Positions 8,863-17,368 of a stretch of DNA of 64,000 nucleotides are shown here, piece after piece. Both the position numbers and the translations under genes were made by a program. Positions within the stretch are counted from its first letter, which is position 1. The number at the start of each line of letters is the position of its first letter. Source of the stretch: Paraburkholderia sp. NMBU_R16 (GTDB lineage: Bacteria > Pseudomonadota > Gammaproteobacteria > Burkholderiales > Burkholderiaceae); NCBI RefSeq assembly GCF_013282575.1, contig NZ_JAAAYE010000015.1, positions 1 through 64,000 on the forward strand, written 5' to 3'. The notes under the pieces were generated by a model that was not told the origin of the DNA, made no database searches, and was given only the letters and a program-made list of their open reading frames with translations.

Positions 8863-9174
8863 ATGGCGGCACAATGGACGAAAGTCATTTCCATCGCAGA
8901 GCTTCCAGCCGACGACGTATCGGTGGTCACGCTCGAGAAACGGGAGCTCGCGCTCTATCGTATTGGCAGCGCGGTCTACGCTACGGACAACCTTTGCACC
9001 CACGGCAATGCCCGCTTGTGCGACGGGTTTCTCGACGGACATGAGATCGAATGCCCGCTTCATCAAGGCAAGTTCGATGTTCGCACCGGACGCGCGATGT
9101 GTGAGCCGCTCACCGAGGATATCGCAACTTATCCCGTCGAACTGCGCGGCGACGACGTGTACGTCGAAGTATGA
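8863..9174 (+). CDS. nagAb: Rieske-type ferredoxin (NagAb-like)
   Basis: A 103-residue [2Fe-2S] Rieske ferredoxin carrying electrons from the reductase to the oxygenase. Ligands C45 and H47 (CTH) and C64 and H67 (CPLH) are all present. The start ATG has a GAGG SD and lies 8 bp after the small-subunit stop; a longer upstream frame is an overlap with that gene. The small length and the C-terminal DDVYVEV are typical of this class. Confidence 0.92.
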   Translation: MAAQWTKVISIAELPADDVSVVTLEKRELALYRIGSAVYATDNLCTHGNARLCDGFLDGHEIECPLHQGKFDVRTGRAMCEPLTEDIATYPVELRGDDVYVEV

Positions 9175-9271
9175 GCGCCTCGTAAAACGATTCGATCGGC
9201 GCGCAGCGACATCGCGCCTGCCCAGACTCAGACTCATAAAACACCAGACGACATCTGGAGGAGACATAGCT

Positions 9272-10606
9272 ATGCAATCGCACCCTGCGAGTGTGGACGT
9301 GCGCGCATGGATGGACGCGCAACGTTTTTCGCCATTCCAATGGTGGGTTCTTATTTTGTCGTTTTGCGTCGTGGCCGTGGATGGCCTCGATACCGCATGT
9401 GTCGGCTTCATCGCGCCGGCATTGAGACAGGCGTGGCATATTGGGCCTTCGGTGCTCGGCATGCTGTTCGGTGCCGGCCTTGCAGGCTTGATGATAGGGG
9501 CGTTCGTGTTCGGACCGGTCGCCGACAAGATCGGGCGTAAGAGAACGTTGATTGCGTGCGTCGCGTTCTTCGGTCTCGCAAGCCTCGGATGCGCCCGCGC
9601 TCCGACGATCGAATCGCTGATCGCGCTGCGCTTCGTCACCGGCCTGGGGCTTGGCGGAGCGATGCCGAATGCCATTGCGTTGACGTCGGAGTACTGTCCG
9701 CAAGGCCGGAAATCCTTCCTGACCACAGTGATGTTCTGCGGTTTCACATTGGGTTCCGGCTTGGGCGGCGTGTTGTCGGCGCATCTCGTGCCCGAGTATG
9801 GGTGGCGCTCCGTGCTCATTGCCGGAGGCATCCTTCCGCTCGCGCTCGTGCCGGTTCTGATCGTGTCGTTACCGGAGTCGGTTCGCTATCTCGTCGCCGT
9901 AGGGGAAAAGTCCAAGCGCGTCGCGAGTTTGCTTGCGCGCATCGCCAAGCATCAATTCACCGAAAAGACGACATTCGTCCTAGCCGAAACGAAGGCGGAA
10001 GGATCGCCGGTGCGCCAATTATTTGCCAACGGGTTTCGCGCGGGAACGCTGCTGCTGTGGGGCATCTTCTTCATGAGCTTGTTGATCGTCTATCTGATGA
10101 CGAACTGGCTTCCCACGATCGCACATAACGCCGGCATGAGCTTGACCGACGCTTCGCGTTTGATGATGCTCTATCAGGTCGGTGGGACCATTGGCGCGGT
10201 GGCGATCGGCAAGACGATGGATCGGATCAAGCCACCCGTCGTACTCGGTGCGGCTTATGGCGCAGGCGCGCTGCTGATTGCGGCGCTGGGCCAGGCGCAG
10301 GGCGTGCCGTTGATGCTTGCGGTAACGGGAGTCGGTTTTTGCATCAGCGGTTCGCAGATCGGCGCGAATGCTTACGCGGCTCAATACTATCCGACCGAAA
10401 GCCGTGTGACGGGCATCAGTTGGGCGTTGGGTGTCGGGCGTCTGGGATCGATCGTCGGATCGCTATCGGGCGGCTTGTTGCTCGCCATGAACATTTCGCA
10501 ATCCTCATTGTTCATGCTTGCAGCCGTCCCCGCGCTGCTGGCTTCGCTAGCGGCATTTCGTTGCTACCCCCGGGAGCCTGACGGCATCGCGACAATAACG
10601 ACATGA
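9272..10606 (+). CDS. MFS transporter, aromatic acid:H+ symporter (AAHS) family
   Basis: A 444-residue, 12-helix inner-membrane permease. The first helix carries the Asp-rich DGLDTACVGF motif typical of PcaK/BenK-type aromatic acid importers. The loop 2-3 motif is GPVADKIGRKR. A long central loop (around residues 210-240) separates the two halves. The ATG follows GGAGGAGACAT; an upstream frame overlapping the ferredoxin is rejected. It closes the operon and probably imports the substrate, salicylate or a related acid. Confidence 0.88.
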   Translation: MQSHPASVDVRAWMDAQRFSPFQWWVLILSFCVVAVDGLDTACVGFIAPALRQAWHIGPSVLGMLFGAGLAGLMIGAFVFGPVADKIGRKRTLIACVAFFGLASLGCARAPTIESLIALRFVTGLGLGGAMPNAIALTSEYCPQGRKSFLTTVMFCGFTLGSGLGGVLSAHLVPEYGWRSVLIAGGILPLALVPVLIVSLPESVRYLVAVGEKSKRVASLLARIAKHQFTEKTTFVLAETKAEGSPVRQLFANGFRAGTLLLWGIFFMSLLIVYLMTNWLPTIAHNAGMSLTDASRLMMLYQVGGTIGAVAIGKTMDRIKPPVVLGAAYGAGALLIAALGQAQGVPLMLAVTGVGFCISGSQIGANAYAAQYYPTESRVTGISWALGVGRLGSIVGSLSGGLLLAMNISQSSLFMLAAVPALLASLAAFRCYPREPDGIATITT

Positions 10607-10712
10607 CAACCGTCTGAGTTATCATCGGGCCTGCTTCGGACTTGAGTCCCGATCTTCTGCGCGGTTCGAGGCGCATGACAGTTCAGTGTCGACAGTAACT
10701 CAGGGGGAAGTC

Positions 10713-11618
10713 ATGCGCCTTGCGGAGCTTTGCATCGGCGCCGTTGCCGCGATGGGGCTCGCAGCCTGCGGCGGAGGCGGGTCGTCATCGGCCGCGGACG
10801 CGTCGTCGGCCGCTGCCGGTTCCATCGTGGCATCTTCCGCGGCGAGCACTTCGTCGGTAGGCGCTTCGGCTACGACGGCATCGGCCGCGACGCACTGGAT
10901 GCCGGTACAAACCGACACGTGGCAGTGGCAGCTGACCGGCGCAATCGATACCAGTTATCAAGTCGGCGTCTACGACATCGATCTTTTCGATGCGCCGCAA
11001 TCGGTCATCGACAGTTTGAAGGCCCAGGGCCGTAGGGTGGTTTGCTATTTTTCGGCGGGTAGCGCGGAAAACTGGCGGCCCGACTACTCGCGATTCCTGC
11101 CGTCCGATCTCGGCAACAGCGTGCAAGGGTGGTCCCGCGAACGCTGGGTGGATACGCGATCGACGAACGTGCGCAACATCATGTCGGCACGGCTCGATAT
11201 GGCCGTCAGCAAAGGATGTGATGGCGTCGAGCCCGACAACGTGGACGGGTACACGAATAACCCCGGATTTCCGCTCGACAGCTCGACGCAGGCCGACTTC
11301 AACCTATTCATCGCAAACGCCGCGCATGCGCGGCACTTGGCTGTCGCGCTGAAAAACGACATCGACCAATTAGGCGAGTTGGGTACGAGTTTCGACTTCG
11401 CGGTCAGCGAGCAATGCCATGCTTTCAACGAGTGCAGCGCTTATGGCGCATTCCTGGCCTCGGGCAAGGCCGTTTTCAATGCGGAATACGCGTCCCAATA
11501 CGTGCAAAACACCGGCGGCGCGCGCGACCAGCTCTGTCAGACCGCGAAAACCGAGCACATACGCACGCTAGTGTTACCGCAGGCCCTCAACGACAGTTTC
11601 CGCTTCAGCTGCGATTGA
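10713..11618 (+). CDS. GH114-like (endo-alpha-1,4-polygalactosaminidase family) lipoprotein
   Basis: A 301-residue protein with a lipoprotein signal peptide: lipobox GLAAC with C19, then a Gly/Ser/Ala linker to about residue 60. The rest is a TIM-barrel glycosidase domain of the GH114/DUF297 type, with WQWQLTGAID at its start, VVCYFSAGSAENWRPD, and GCDGVEPDNVDGY supplying candidate acidic catalytic residues. Members cleave galactosaminogalactan-like polymers. The start has GGGGGAAG upstream and a nine-codon longer frame is not needed. It is monocistronic, so its native polymer is unknown. Confidence 0.82.
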   Translation: MRLAELCIGAVAAMGLAACGGGGSSSAADASSAAAGSIVASSAASTSSVGASATTASAATHWMPVQTDTWQWQLTGAIDTSYQVGVYDIDLFDAPQSVIDSLKAQGRRVVCYFSAGSAENWRPDYSRFLPSDLGNSVQGWSRERWVDTRSTNVRNIMSARLDMAVSKGCDGVEPDNVDGYTNNPGFPLDSSTQADFNLFIANAAHARHLAVALKNDIDQLGELGTSFDFAVSEQCHAFNECSAYGAFLASGKAVFNAEYASQYVQNTGGARDQLCQTAKTEHIRTLVLPQALNDSFRFSCD

Positions 11619-11642
11619 GGGCCGCTGCGGCGGCGCGGACGC

Positions 11643-12023
11643 TCAGTGATGTCCGAACATCGACCGTTTGCTCATATCGGGTGTCATGGCGGGCATGGTA
11701 TGTCCAGTTTCGGCAGTGCCCGTCGCCGTTCCGCCGACGCCGGTCGCCGCTCCGCCGACGCCGGTCGCCGCTCCGCCGACGCCGGTCGCCGATGCATCGT
11801 TCGTGCCGTTGTGCTTTGCGGCGACGCGCGCTTCGGCGGCCTGAATCTCGGCCGGATAGGTTCCTCGATTGCCATGCGCCGGGTTGTAGCCAGCGTGCTC
11901 GAGCTCGATCAGCTGAGCCCGTACCTGGTCGCGCGTCAGCGGGCCATTGGATGTTTGAGCGGATGACAGGGCCGGTACGACGAGTGCGATGGCAATGGCG
12001 GTGGTTCTGACGATGGCTTTCAT
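11643..12023 (-). CDS. DUF4148 secreted protein with glycine-rich repeats
   Basis: A 126-residue protein with a Sec signal peptide (about 1-22, ending SSA). The DUF4148 core PLTRDQVRAQLIELEHAGYNP follows, as is common in Burkholderiaceae. A low-complexity tract (about 79-101) repeats the heptad ATGVGGA/T, encoded by three tandem 21-bp units, and a Met/His-rich end follows. GGGAGG before the ATG sets the start. The function of DUF4148 is unknown. It resembles the second copy at about 50 kb only in the signal peptide and core. Confidence 0.85.
   Translation of the reverse strand: MKAIVRTTAIAIALVVPALSSAQTSNGPLTRDQVRAQLIELEHAGYNPAHGNRGTYPAEIQAAEARVAAKHNGTNDASATGVGGAATGVGGAATGVGGTATGTAETGHTMPAMTPDMSKRSMFGHH
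11724..11786. repeat. 21-bp tandem repeat, 3 copies
   Basis: Three adjacent 21-bp units in the DUF4148 gene, differing by one base in the first copy. They encode a seven-residue Gly/Ala/Val/Thr repeat on the minus strand. The in-frame unit length means copy number can vary without a frameshift. Confidence 0.9.
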
Positions 12024-12125
12024 GGTGCGACCTCCCGATCTGTTTGCCAGTCGCGAGCAAAATCGTTCGCGCTCGGCAATATCAGCGTAGGGCGCCAATC
12101 TTAAGGTTGGCTTAGCGGCAGTCCG

Positions 12126-12275
12126 TCACTCGCCGCCGGTCCGTTTGCCGGGCGATTCCCGCGGCGGCCGCGCGCCGCGTTTTCCGAGCAGGCTCAGCAG
12201 ATGGCCACCGTAAAAAAGCAGTGCGACGATGGCAAACAGTAGACAAACACCCACGAGGAGCTTGATCACAATCAT
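12126..12275 (-). CDS. Small single-span membrane protein
   Basis: A 49-codon frame reading MIVIKLLVGVCLLFAIVALL and continuing to a basic, proline-rich tail (KRGARPPRESPGKRTG). One strongly hydrophobic helix (residues 2-30) followed by positive charge predicts an inner-membrane protein with a cytoplasmic C terminus. No strong SD is visible. The amphipathic design and the hydrophobic run without stops argue for a real gene. No family is recognised. It is divergent from mprF, so a link to the envelope is possible but unproven. Confidence 0.5.
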   Translation of the reverse strand: MIVIKLLVGVCLLFAIVALLFYGGHLLSLLGKRGARPPRESPGKRTGGE

Positions 12276-12667
12276 ATCGGTCGATGCGCGAGGTTATTGT
12301 CCGCGTAATGATATGCCTGGTTGCGACTCCTTTCCCGAAACGCATGCGTGCGCCGCTGCGCGCGGGTCACGGCGCCATGACCGCGGTTCGAAGGTGCGTC
12401 CGACAATGCGAACGAATCGCCTAAAGCTTTGCCGGCCTGCTGTCGATATCGAGGAAAGGCCTTTTGCGGTAATGGCGAACGTGCGGTCGGGGTTTCCTCG
12501 GGGTGCTATCGAAGTCAACCGGATGCATCCTTCCAACGTTTGTTAGGTCACAATTTGCTACATCGATCGGTAAAAGGGGCTTGATCGCTCTTCTCGACGG
12601 TCGGCGACGGGCGTCAATGCTGTCGCGGGCCGGGAGCGGCTGGTCGTGTTACCGGTGTCCAGGAAAT
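12276..12667. other. Intergenic region upstream of mprF
   Basis: About 390 bp between the divergent small membrane protein and mprF. Frames on both strands here lack SD sequences and recognisable content. The stretch at 12535-12585 is AT-rich and may hold the mprF promoter, but no convincing -35/-10 pair was found. Confidence 0.4.
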
Positions 12668-15262
12668 ATGCAGCGACATGAGGGGGAGTACTGCCGAAAA
12701 GCGCTGACAGCGCTTCGCAGTACGTATCGAAGCATCGATTACAAGCGCTTGGTGTCGCCCGCGCTCGCGCTGGGTATCTGCGTACTGCTGCTGGTGGCCA
12801 TTCAGCACATGTCGCAAGGCATCAACTATCACTCCGTCAGCCGGCAGTTGTTCGCCATTGCTCCGGACAGATGGCTGATCGCACTCGGTGCGACGGCGCT
12901 GAGCTTCGTCGCGCTCGTCGCGCGCGACGCTATCGGGCTGCGCCACGTAGCGGCCAAGGTCCCGCGCCCATTGCTCTGGGTGGGGGCAGCGACCGGCTCG
13001 GCGCTCGGCAATGCCGCAGGCTTCGGCGCCTTGACGGGCGGCGCGGTGCGTTGTCGCGTTTACGGTGCGGTGGGCGTGACGCCTGCCCAGGTCGGCCGCC
13101 TCACGGTGTTCACTGGCGTCTCGCTGGCCCTTGCGCTGTTGCTGTCGAGCGCGCTGGGCGCGCTCTGGGACACGGCGCCGCTCGCGGCCATGATGCATGT
13201 GGGCCGCGCGAGCCTCTCGGTCGGCAGCGCGCTCGTGCTAGCACTGTTGGCGGTCATCGTCGCTTGCTGCGGCACTGCAACGCGACAACTGCGTACGCGC
13301 TGGCGGGCTATCGCATTCGACGTTCCCTCGCGAGCCGATCTGATCTGGGAAATCGCGCTTGGCGTAGTGGATGTGGTCGGCGCCGGTGCGGCGCTCTGGG
13401 TCTTTCTCCCGCAAACGGATGTAAGCTTCGTCAGCTTCCTGACCGTCTATTCGGCGGCGCTGCTGCTCGGCATGGTGGGCCATACGCCGGGCGGCGTCGG
13501 CATATTCGAGTCCGTCATGGTCTTTGCGCTGGGCGGGGACTTGAGCGCACCATCGCTGGTGGCGGCTCTCCTCGCTTACCGCGTGGTTTATTTCGGGCTG
13601 CCGCTTCTGCTGTCGGCCGGCGTGCTGGCCGGCTTCGAAGGGCGTGCGCTGCGCCAGCGCCTGCCGCTACGGCGTGTCGCGGGTCTGGCGCAACTCGCGC
13701 CGCTTTTTCTGTGCCTCATTACGTTTCTCGCGGGCTCGATGCTGATCGTTTCGGGCGCGACGCCGGCTTTCGGACGCCGGCTCGCGATTCTTAGGCATCT
13801 CGTCCCGCTTTGGGCGCTCGAGAGTTCGCAACTGGTCAGCGCCGTGCTCGGCGTGCTGCTGCTGTTCGTCGCTCGCGGGTTGCTGCGCCGATTGGATGCG
13901 GCTTGGTGGCTCACGCTGACCCTCGTGGCCGTCAGTCTCGTCCTTTCCGTCATCAAGGGGCTGGCATTCGTCGAAGCCGGCATCCTCGCTTCGCTGGTCG
14001 TATTGCTGCTTTGTACGCGTCGCCGGTTCAGCCGGCGCTCGTCGCTTTTCGCGGAGCGTTTCACGCTTGGATGGGTCATGTCCGTGGCGATCGTCATCAT
14101 GTGCGCCGCCTGGGTCATGTTCTTCGCGTACCGCAACGTTCCCTACAGCAACGATCTCTGGTGGCAGTTCGCGTTCGACGAGCGCGCCTCGCGCTCGCTG
14201 CGCGCCATGTTGGCGGCCGGATTGTCCGCGGCGGCTTTCGCGCTCTGGCAGTTGCTGCGTCCCGCCAAGGGGCGTTTCGTCCATCCGAGCTCTGAAGACC
14301 TGACCGATGCGGTTCAGATCATTCGCGCGCAAGAGCGCAGCGACGCCGGACTCGCGATGATGGGGGACAAGAGTTTTCTTTTCTCGGATTCGCGGCAGGC
14401 ATTCCTGATGTTTGCCAAGCACGGTCGCACGTGGGCGGCCCTGCACGATCCGGTAGGCCCCCGGTGCGAATGGGCCGAATTGATCAACAAATTCGTGGCC
14501 CTCGCGCATGCGCATGGCGGCCGCGCGGCGTTCTATCAGGTCCGCGCGGATTCGTTGCCGCTCTATCTGGATTCGGGCCTCACGCTGATGAAGCTCGGCG
14601 AAGAGGCGCGCGTCGGCCTCGATGCGTTCGATCTGAACGGGCCGAAGCGGGCGGCGTTGCGTTACTCGCTGCGCCGCGCGCAACGTGACGGCTGCACGAC
14701 GGAAGTCATCGATGCGCCGGATATGCCCGCTTACTTTGAAATACTGCGGGATATTTCCGATCGCTGGCTCGACAGCCGGGCCGGCCGCGAGAAGAGTTTC
14801 TCGGTGGCCGCATTCAGCGAGGCCTACCTTGCCGCGCAATCGGTGATGCTGGTCCGTCAAAACGGCGTGCCGGTTGCATTCACGACTTTCATGACGACCG
14901 ATCTGAATGTCGAAGCGACGGTGGGCGTGATGCGGCATCTGCCGGAAGCTTCGCCGTATGTCATGGACTATTTGTTCATCGAGCTCGCGATGCATTTGAA
15001 AAGCGCGGGATATCGGTTCCTCAGCCTCGGCATGGCGCCGTTTTCCGGCGTGCAGCCGATGCCGCTCAGTTCGCCGCTTCATCGGCTCGGATCGATGGTC
15101 TGGAAATTCGGCGGGCGTTTTTACAATTTCCAGGGATTGCGCGCATTCAAAGGCAAATTCCAGCCGGGCTGGGAGCCGCGCTATCTCGCGGTCTCCGGCT
15201 GGATGGGCGCGCTTCTGACCCTGGTCGATCTTTCAATTTTGGCGGGCGGTCGCCGTTCATGA
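12668..15262 (+). CDS. mprF: Bifunctional lysylphosphatidylglycerol flippase/synthetase MprF
   Basis: An 864-residue inner-membrane protein that transfers lysine (or alanine) from tRNA to phosphatidylglycerol and flips the product outward, lowering surface negative charge and giving resistance to cationic peptides. Residues 1 to about 540 hold some 12-14 transmembrane helices, including LLGMVGHTPGGVGIFESVMV of the flippase/UPF0104 fold. Residues about 545-850 form the GNAT-like DUF2156 synthetase domain (FLMFAKHGRTWAALHDPVG, KGKFQPGWEPRYLA). The start at AGGAAAT-ATG is chosen because 55 upstream codons are unlike the family. It overlaps acvB by 4 bp. Confidence 0.93.
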   Translation: MQRHEGEYCRKALTALRSTYRSIDYKRLVSPALALGICVLLLVAIQHMSQGINYHSVSRQLFAIAPDRWLIALGATALSFVALVARDAIGLRHVAAKVPRPLLWVGAATGSALGNAAGFGALTGGAVRCRVYGAVGVTPAQVGRLTVFTGVSLALALLLSSALGALWDTAPLAAMMHVGRASLSVGSALVLALLAVIVACCGTATRQLRTRWRAIAFDVPSRADLIWEIALGVVDVVGAGAALWVFLPQTDVSFVSFLTVYSAALLLGMVGHTPGGVGIFESVMVFALGGDLSAPSLVAALLAYRVVYFGLPLLLSAGVLAGFEGRALRQRLPLRRVAGLAQLAPLFLCLITFLAGSMLIVSGATPAFGRRLAILRHLVPLWALESSQLVSAVLGVLLLFVARGLLRRLDAAWWLTLTLVAVSLVLSVIKGLAFVEAGILASLVVLLLCTRRRFSRRSSLFAERFTLGWVMSVAIVIMCAAWVMFFAYRNVPYSNDLWWQFAFDERASRSLRAMLAAGLSAAAFALWQLLRPAKGRFVHPSSEDLTDAVQIIRAQERSDAGLAMMGDKSFLFSDSRQAFLMFAKHGRTWAALHDPVGPRCEWAELINKFVALAHAHGGRAAFYQVRADSLPLYLDSGLTLMKLGEEARVGLDAFDLNGPKRAALRYSLRRAQRDGCTTEVIDAPDMPAYFEILRDISDRWLDSRAGREKSFSVAAFSEAYLAAQSVMLVRQNGVPVAFTTFMTTDLNVEATVGVMRHLPEASPYVMDYLFIELAMHLKSAGYRFLSLGMAPFSGVQPMPLSSPLHRLGSMVWKFGGRFYNFQGLRAFKGKFQPGWEPRYLAVSGWMGALLTLVDLSILAGGRRS

Positions 15263-16692
15263 CAATTCGTTTGGCAGTACGAAAATTCAGCGCGCTCGCC
15301 ATGGCGGCGGGCATGTCGATTTACGGCGCGGCGCATGCCGAGCCTGCGCGTATTTCGGGCGGTCGCTACGGCGACATTACGGTAGCGTGGCCTACGGGCG
15401 AGTTGCGCGGATTCGTCGTGCTCTTCTCGGCCGGCAAGGGTTGGAAGCCCGCCGATCAGCAAGCCGCCGAGGCATTGGCGCATGAGGGGGCGCTGACCGT
15501 AGGCGTCGATACCGAGCGCTACACGGCTCGTCTCGCGGCGGACCCGAATGCTTGCCAGCAATTGGTTGGAGACGCGGAGGCGGTAAGCCATCAGCTGGAG
15601 CGGCAACTGAAGTCGAGCCGCTATTTCGCACCGATCGTCGCGGGGATCGGCGCGGGCGGCACGCTTGCGCTGCACGTGCTCGCCCAGGCGCCGGCGAATA
15701 CGGTGGCGGGCGCCATGTCGATCGATCCGAACGGCACCTTGGACAAGCGGATCAAGCTCTGCCCTCCCGATCCGACGATCAGCCGCGGCAGCGTATTGCC
15801 CGGTTTCGTGGAAACGGGCGTGACGAGCCCGGGCGGCATTGCCCCGATGCGCCAGGCCGAACGTTCGGCCGTCAAGGAAGGCGCCGATTCGCCCAGTTTT
15901 CGGAATCGGAAGGACGACAAGAGTCTGAGCGCACCGGTCTTGACGCAGCCGCCGCATCTGTTTGCCGCGACCGTGACGCGCAGCGAGCAATTCGTCACGC
16001 TGGTCCGCCCGCATCTGCTTGCCGATACGGTCGGCGAACAGGACGTTTCGGATTTGCCGCTGATCGAATTGCCGTCGGCTCATCCGCGCGGGATGCTCGC
16101 GATCGTCATGTCGGGTGACGGCGGCTGGCGGGATCTCGACAAGAGCATTGCCGAGGAATTCGCCAAGGATGGCGTCTCAGCGGTTGGCTGGGACAGCTTG
16201 CGTTATTTCTGGAGCGAGAGAACGCCGGAGCAGGTGAGCCGCGACCTCGCCCGCGTGATTCGTTTTTACTCGGCGCGGTGGCATATCAAATCCGTTGCGT
16301 TGATCGGCTACTCGTTCGGTGCCGACGTGATGCCGTTCGCCTACAATCGGCTGCCGGCCCCGGTGCGCGAGAAGGTTGCGCTCGTCTCGCTGCTGGGCTT
16401 TGCGCCGACGGCCGATTTCCAGGTCCGGGTAACCGGTTGGCTTGGCCTGCCGCCGAGCGACAAGGCGTTTCAGGTGCGCCCGGAGGTCGATCGGCTCCCG
16501 GCAGGACTCGTCCAGTGTTTTTACGGCGAGACCGAGGAAGACAGCCTCTGCCCAGCGCTTGCCGGCACGCGTGAGGTCATTCGCACGCAAGGAGGCCACC
16601 ACTTCGGCGGCAGTTACGGCGGGATGGAGGATCAGATTCTCGCCGCCTGGGAAAAGCGCATGCCGGTGCAGGTCACGGGCGCCAAGCCCTGA
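15259..16692 (+). CDS. acvB: AcvB/VirJ-family periplasmic serine hydrolase
   Basis: A 477-residue exported protein (signal peptide about 1-28, ending AHA) with two VirJ-like alpha/beta hydrolase parts. The C-terminal part has the nucleophile elbow GYSFG (about 350-354), a possible acid in YGETEEDSLCP, and a late His in GGHHFGG. AcvB of Agrobacterium and Rhizobium hydrolyses lysyl-phosphatidylglycerol. Its gene overlaps mprF by ATGA, so the two are co-translated and probably form a make-and-break pair controlling aminoacyl-lipid level. The length agrees with AcvB rather than the shorter VirJ. Confidence 0.88.
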   Translation: MTIRLAVRKFSALAMAAGMSIYGAAHAEPARISGGRYGDITVAWPTGELRGFVVLFSAGKGWKPADQQAAEALAHEGALTVGVDTERYTARLAADPNACQQLVGDAEAVSHQLERQLKSSRYFAPIVAGIGAGGTLALHVLAQAPANTVAGAMSIDPNGTLDKRIKLCPPDPTISRGSVLPGFVETGVTSPGGIAPMRQAERSAVKEGADSPSFRNRKDDKSLSAPVLTQPPHLFAATVTRSEQFVTLVRPHLLADTVGEQDVSDLPLIELPSAHPRGMLAIVMSGDGGWRDLDKSIAEEFAKDGVSAVGWDSLRYFWSERTPEQVSRDLARVIRFYSARWHIKSVALIGYSFGADVMPFAYNRLPAPVREKVALVSLLGFAPTADFQVRVTGWLGLPPSDKAFQVRPEVDRLPAGLVQCFYGETEEDSLCPALAGTREVIRTQGGHHFGGSYGGMEDQILAAWEKRMPVQVTGAKP

Positions 16693-16700
16693 GCCCGATG

Positions 16701-16723
16701 GGCGCGCGCAACGCGCGCCGTTT
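16701..16723 (+). terminator. Probable terminator of mprF-acvB
   Basis: GGCGCGCG, a CAA loop, then CGCGCGCC and GTTT, 8 bp after the acvB stop. The stem is perfect and fully GC; the T-tract is short. Confidence 0.55.
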
Positions 16724-16905
16724 CGCCGCCGACGGATGTCGTCCTGCTCGAACGAGACGCTCAAATAGCTTATATTGAGCGGGCTTGTTCGCAGGGAGTC
16801 GTCAGTCGGCCGCGACGTTCGTTTTCGTCTTATCGCGTGCTTCCTTTGCTTATCCATTCGACGCCGCGGTTTTCCGTACCGCCGGCCCCACCAGGAGATC
16901 GCCTC

Positions 16906-17295
16906 ATGGACGCACAGCAGCTCATTTCCGAATTTCTTTCCTCCGAACATGGGAGCCAGGCGGCTCAAGCACTGGCGTCGCAAGGCATTGGCGCCGACGA
17001 TGCTCAGCAGATGCTGAGCCAGGCGGCCGAGACGGCGCATGCTCACGTCGAAGAACAGGGCGGGGGCTTGCTCGGCGAAAGCCCGGGCAAGAGCTTTTTC
17101 GCCGCGTTTGCCGCAGGTATCGTGCGCGGCGACGGTGTTTTCAAATCGCTGATGGAAGGCGGCGAAGGCGTGCTCACTGGACGCGTCGCCGAATCGATCG
17201 CGAACCGGATGGGCGTCGATCCATCCGTCGCATCGACGGTCGCTGCCGCCGCGACGCCCTATCTCGTCGCCTTCCTGAAGGAACGACTGGGCTGA
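16906..17295 (+). CDS. Conserved hypothetical protein, alanine-rich
   Basis: A 129-residue soluble protein beginning MDAQQLISEFLSSEHGSQAA. It has a helical, Ala/Gln/Gly-rich first half reminiscent of DUF937-type proteins and ends in a compact helix (PYLVAFLKERLG). The middle contains GGGLLGESPGKSFFAAF, a Gly/Phe-rich turn. No catalytic motif or signal peptide is seen. AGGAG before the ATG supports this start over a frame 23 codons longer. It stands alone between acvB and amiC. Assignment to DUF937 is only an impression. Confidence 0.7.
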   Translation: MDAQQLISEFLSSEHGSQAAQALASQGIGADDAQQMLSQAAETAHAHVEEQGGGLLGESPGKSFFAAFAAGIVRGDGVFKSLMEGGEGVLTGRVAESIANRMGVDPSVASTVAAAATPYLVAFLKERLG

Positions 17296-17368
17296 GGCTC
17301 GCAATCGCGATGCCAGTGTGGGCCGCGCCGCGCGGCCGGAGCGCGGCGCGCGCAACGAGGGGACTCAA

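Noticed and set aside
12503-12667. N-terminal 55-residue extension of MprF
   Set aside because: No SD, atypical composition and no counterpart in the family; the internal ATG has AGGA upstream.
13667-15082. 471-codon minus-strand frame
   Set aside because: Lies inside mprF; charged, repetitive composition with no domain, while mprF is unambiguous.
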